A stretch of DNA of 64,000 nt from Natronohydrobacter thiooxidans (GTDB taxonomy: Bacteria > Pseudomonadota > Alphaproteobacteria > Rhodobacterales > Rhodobacteraceae), in contig NZ_MJAP01000009.1 in NCBI RefSeq assembly GCF_001884735.1, positions 1-64,000 on the forward strand, given 5' to 3'. The translations under genes were made by a program, and so were the position numbers. Of this stretch, positions 63,193-64,000 are shown piece by piece. A model generated the notes under the pieces. It did not search any database. It was given only the letters and a program-made list of their open reading frames with translations, and had not been told where the DNA came from. The first letter of the stretch is position 1. Each line of letters begins with the position of its first letter.

Positions 63193-63473
63193 CCCATGGC
63201 GACTTCAGCCCCGCGTATAGTCACAGTTGCTCGATGGCCACCAGGGATCACACCTTTGACAGCGCTGAAATTACACCACATGCTCGGACACTAACGAAAA
63301 TCTTTGGGCAGTGCTGCCTGCAGCTTTGGTACTGCGAGTGCCATGCTCCTGCCAACCGCCTCTCTACGAGAGGGAGCACACGTTTTTGCAACATGCGCCT
63401 GACCGTTTAAAAAGCGTAGATCAAGCACGAGCATCTTCGTGGAACTTGCGGCGCTTGCCCAAGTCTGGGCTTG
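63193..63473. other. Non-coding stretch
   Basis: No gene recognised between the Tn3 remnant and the DUF4143 gene. Confidence 0.4.
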
Positions 63474-64000
63474 TTAGTCCAAGTTCAACGACGCCCAAAG
63501 CGAGCTGAGCGGCAGAGCGAAGTTGCCCTCTCCCATGGTCAGTTTTTCCTGCCCGAGATAGAATACTATTCCGACGCTGCGGCGCCCTTTTCCCGGCCCG
63601 TCCTTGGCGAACCATTTCAGGTGCTTGAAATCATCGGCCGCGACTGTGGTTGCCGCCTTGACTTCGATCGCAACCAGCCGATGGCCTCCATCGATCATAA
63701 TGTCGATCTCGCGGCGGTCTGCGCTGCGCCAATGATAGAGGCGATAGTCTTCGTCCTGCATCGGCAAGGCACGCTGCAACTCGCCGACAACGAAGCTCTC
63801 CAAAAGACCTCCCAGTGCTTCGGGACTATTGCCGATGTCAAACGATCTGTCGTTCAGTCGGCGAAGCGCACAGGCAATTCCGGTGTCCACGAAGTGGAAC
63901 TTCGGTTGCTTTATATCTCGTTTGCTCTCCCCCGGCATCCAGGCGCTCAGCTTGGTCACCAGTGAGAGCCGCATGAGAATGTCGAGGTATTGATCGACTG
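63474..64000 (-). CDS. DUF4143 domain of an AAA-type ATPase, 5' end beyond the window
   Basis: The C-terminal part of a protein whose frame continues past the right edge (upstream text VDQYLDILMRLSLVTKL). LVTKLSAW, PKFHFVDTGIACAL, LGGLLESFVVGEL and HWRSADRREIDIMID are typical of DUF4143, the nuclease-like domain at the C-terminus of AAA_14 ATPases. The EIDIMID and AIEVKA motifs fit a restriction-endonuclease-like fold. Stop TAA at 63474. Function unknown in the family. Confidence 0.82.
   Translation of the reverse strand, partial: VDQYLDILMRLSLVTKLSAWMPGESKRDIKQPKFHFVDTGIACALRRLNDRSFDIGNSPEALGGLLESFVVGELQRALPMQDEDYRLYHWRSADRREIDIMIDGGHRLVAIEVKAATTVAADDFKHLKWFAKDGPGKGRRSVGIVFYLGQEKLTMGEGNFALPLSSLWASLNLD

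Noticed and set aside
1..64000. CRISPR arrays, rRNA and tRNA genes.
   Set aside because: No regularly spaced direct repeats and no structural RNA signature were seen on either strand.

Overview
The window reads as a high-GC alphaproteobacterial chromosome, most likely from the Rhodobacterales. This is an inference from base composition, gene families (DUF2793, PcaB-like, dTDP-rhamnose genes) and the style of the insertion sequences; there is no rRNA, tRNA or core ribosomal gene to fix it. Three blocks are visible: a surface-polysaccharide locus (about 1.3-29.8 kb), two surface-lipoprotein export modules with their own two-component systems (30.0-35.3 and 40.9-45.8 kb), and an IS-rich accessory zone (about 45.8-64 kb) that contains a probable RiPP locus. 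|| Polysaccharide locus: a membrane-bound nucleotide-sugar 4,6-dehydratase, a GT2-GT4 fusion, an AT-rich sulfotransferase pair, rfbCBDA for dTDP-L-rhamnose, a P-loop/pyruvyltransferase fusion, further glycosyltransferases, an ABC capsule exporter of KpsM/KpsT/KpsE type, a second GT2-GT4 fusion, and galU-galE. Together they suggest an exported, rhamnose- and galactose-containing polysaccharide that may carry sulfate and pyruvate. Degraded phage-tail genes sit beside the exporter. || Lipoprotein modules: each has a Gly-rich lipoprotein resembling the TbpB-type barrel, a Slam-type (DUF560, type XI secretion) outer-membrane protein, a multi-TM histidine kinase and a NarL-type regulator. A C/G-rich palindrome with a TT centre lies upstream of both lipoprotein genes. 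In module 1 the regulator is broken; in module 2 the kinase has lost its G1 box. Between them lie a pcaB-like gene, a second galU that shares a 152-bp identical tract with the first, and decayed toxin-antitoxin loci. || Accessory zone: an intact IS3 element abuts a truncated IS66. Next to the IS66 end lies a small operon with a 57-codon peptide gene absent from long-ORF lists, a hairpin, a B12-binding radical SAM protein with a PqqD-like tail, and an 85-codon gene. This looks like an undescribed RiPP system. After it come a secreted exonuclease/phosphatase-fold protein, remnants of IS1595, IS481, IS5, IS110 and Tn3, a large RTX glycosidase-like protein, a TetR/GST pair and the end of a DUF4143 protein. 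I saw no CRISPR array and no RNA gene.
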